46,688 nucleotides of DNA. Source: Candidatus Woesearchaeota archaeon (lineage in GTDB: Archaea; Nanobdellota; Nanobdellia; SCGC-AAA011-G17; JAFCDX01). A program made the position numbers and the translations under genes. Below, in pieces: positions 46,312-46,688 of the stretch (positions are counted from its first letter, which is position 1; every line of letters begins with the position of its first letter). The notes under the pieces are model-generated. The model searched no databases, was not told the origin of the DNA, and worked only from the letters and a program-made list of their open reading frames with translations. The stretch lies in the NCBI GenBank assembly GCA_017609465.1, contig JAFCDX010000006.1, positions 1 through 46,688 on the forward strand. The letters run 5' to 3'.

Positions 46312-46327
46312 ATTTTAATTTATAAGT

Positions 46328-46687
46328 TTAACGTTTCTTACTTTTTTTTATTAATCCTTTCTTGTAATATTCTTTTACTAATCTCACCTTTTTGCTTAAA
46401 TCAGTTTTCTTTTTTGGAGATTTTGTCCTTGCATATCTTATTTTTCTTATTGTTCTTAAATTAAATATCATTATTGTTAATATTATTGCTATCATCCCAA
46501 TAAATAACAAATATTTTGCTATATCAAACTTTTCTAGTCCAAGAACAGTTCCTTTAATTTTAAAAGAAGCACTTGCAACAGATGTTATGTTTTCATGCTT
46601 TACCAAGATACCAATAATATAATCTCCTTCTTTTAATTTTAAGTTTTTGAAAGATTTTCCGTAATTAACAAGATCTTTAACTGTCAA
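46328..46687 (-). CDS. C-terminal part of a membrane protein, truncated at the window end
   Basis: Open to the window edge; domain-TM-basic tail layout like 45616-46311. Confidence 0.5.
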   Translation of the reverse strand: MTVKDLVNYGKSFKNLKLKEGDYIIGILVKHENITSVASASFKIKGTVLGLEKFDIAKYLLFIGMIAIILTIMIFNLRTIRKIRYARTKSPKKKTDLSKKVRLVKEYYKKGLIKKSKKR

Positions 46688-46688
46688 A

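Noticed and set aside
1-46688. CRISPR array, rRNA genes, or insertion sequences
   Set aside because: No regularly spaced direct repeats, no rRNA-like sequence and no transposase motifs were seen on either strand.
1-46688. Scanning for TTGACA/TATAAT bacterial promoters that the sigma factor could use
   Set aside because: TTGACA occurrences found were inside coding sequence and TATAAT is expected by chance in such AT-rich DNA; no convincing spaced pair could be asserted without statistics.

Overview
This AT-rich window is archaeal, probably from a DPANN lineage of the Woesearchaeota/Pacearchaeota type (lineage is inference). It carries BRE/TATA promoters, an archaeal r-protein/RNA polymerase cluster (L21e-RpoF-DUF655-S13-S4-S11-RpoD-tRNA-Leu-ORF-L18e-L13-S9-RpoN), archaeal TrpRS, Elp3, Pth2, FlpA/Nop5, SMC, RNase HII, SppA and an M50 protease. 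It also has several lipoproteins, a ~15 kb block of large secreted/membrane-anchored surface proteins (24.9-39.8 kb), and three toxin-antitoxin-like modules. The main points worth a second look are: (1) an apparently complete bacterial-type sigma-70 factor (16991-18028) directly behind rpoN in an archaeal transcription/translation cluster; (2) two tRNA genes (Leu and Trp) with introns in the T-arm at non-canonical positions, which fold into BHB or relaxed-BHB motifs and restore perfect T-arms on removal, plus an apparent AAG anticodon in the Leu tRNA; (3) a truncated Nop5 next to FlpA with a small unknown ORF between them; (4) a cluster of single-nucleotide homopolymer frameshifts confined to three small genes, including an MNT/HEPN pair; (5) paralogous Cys-rich lipoproteins with a CCLDxNxNxxCD motif and a recurrent TG[N/E]xVxK motif after the lipobox. 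All calls come from reading the sequence; no database search was run.
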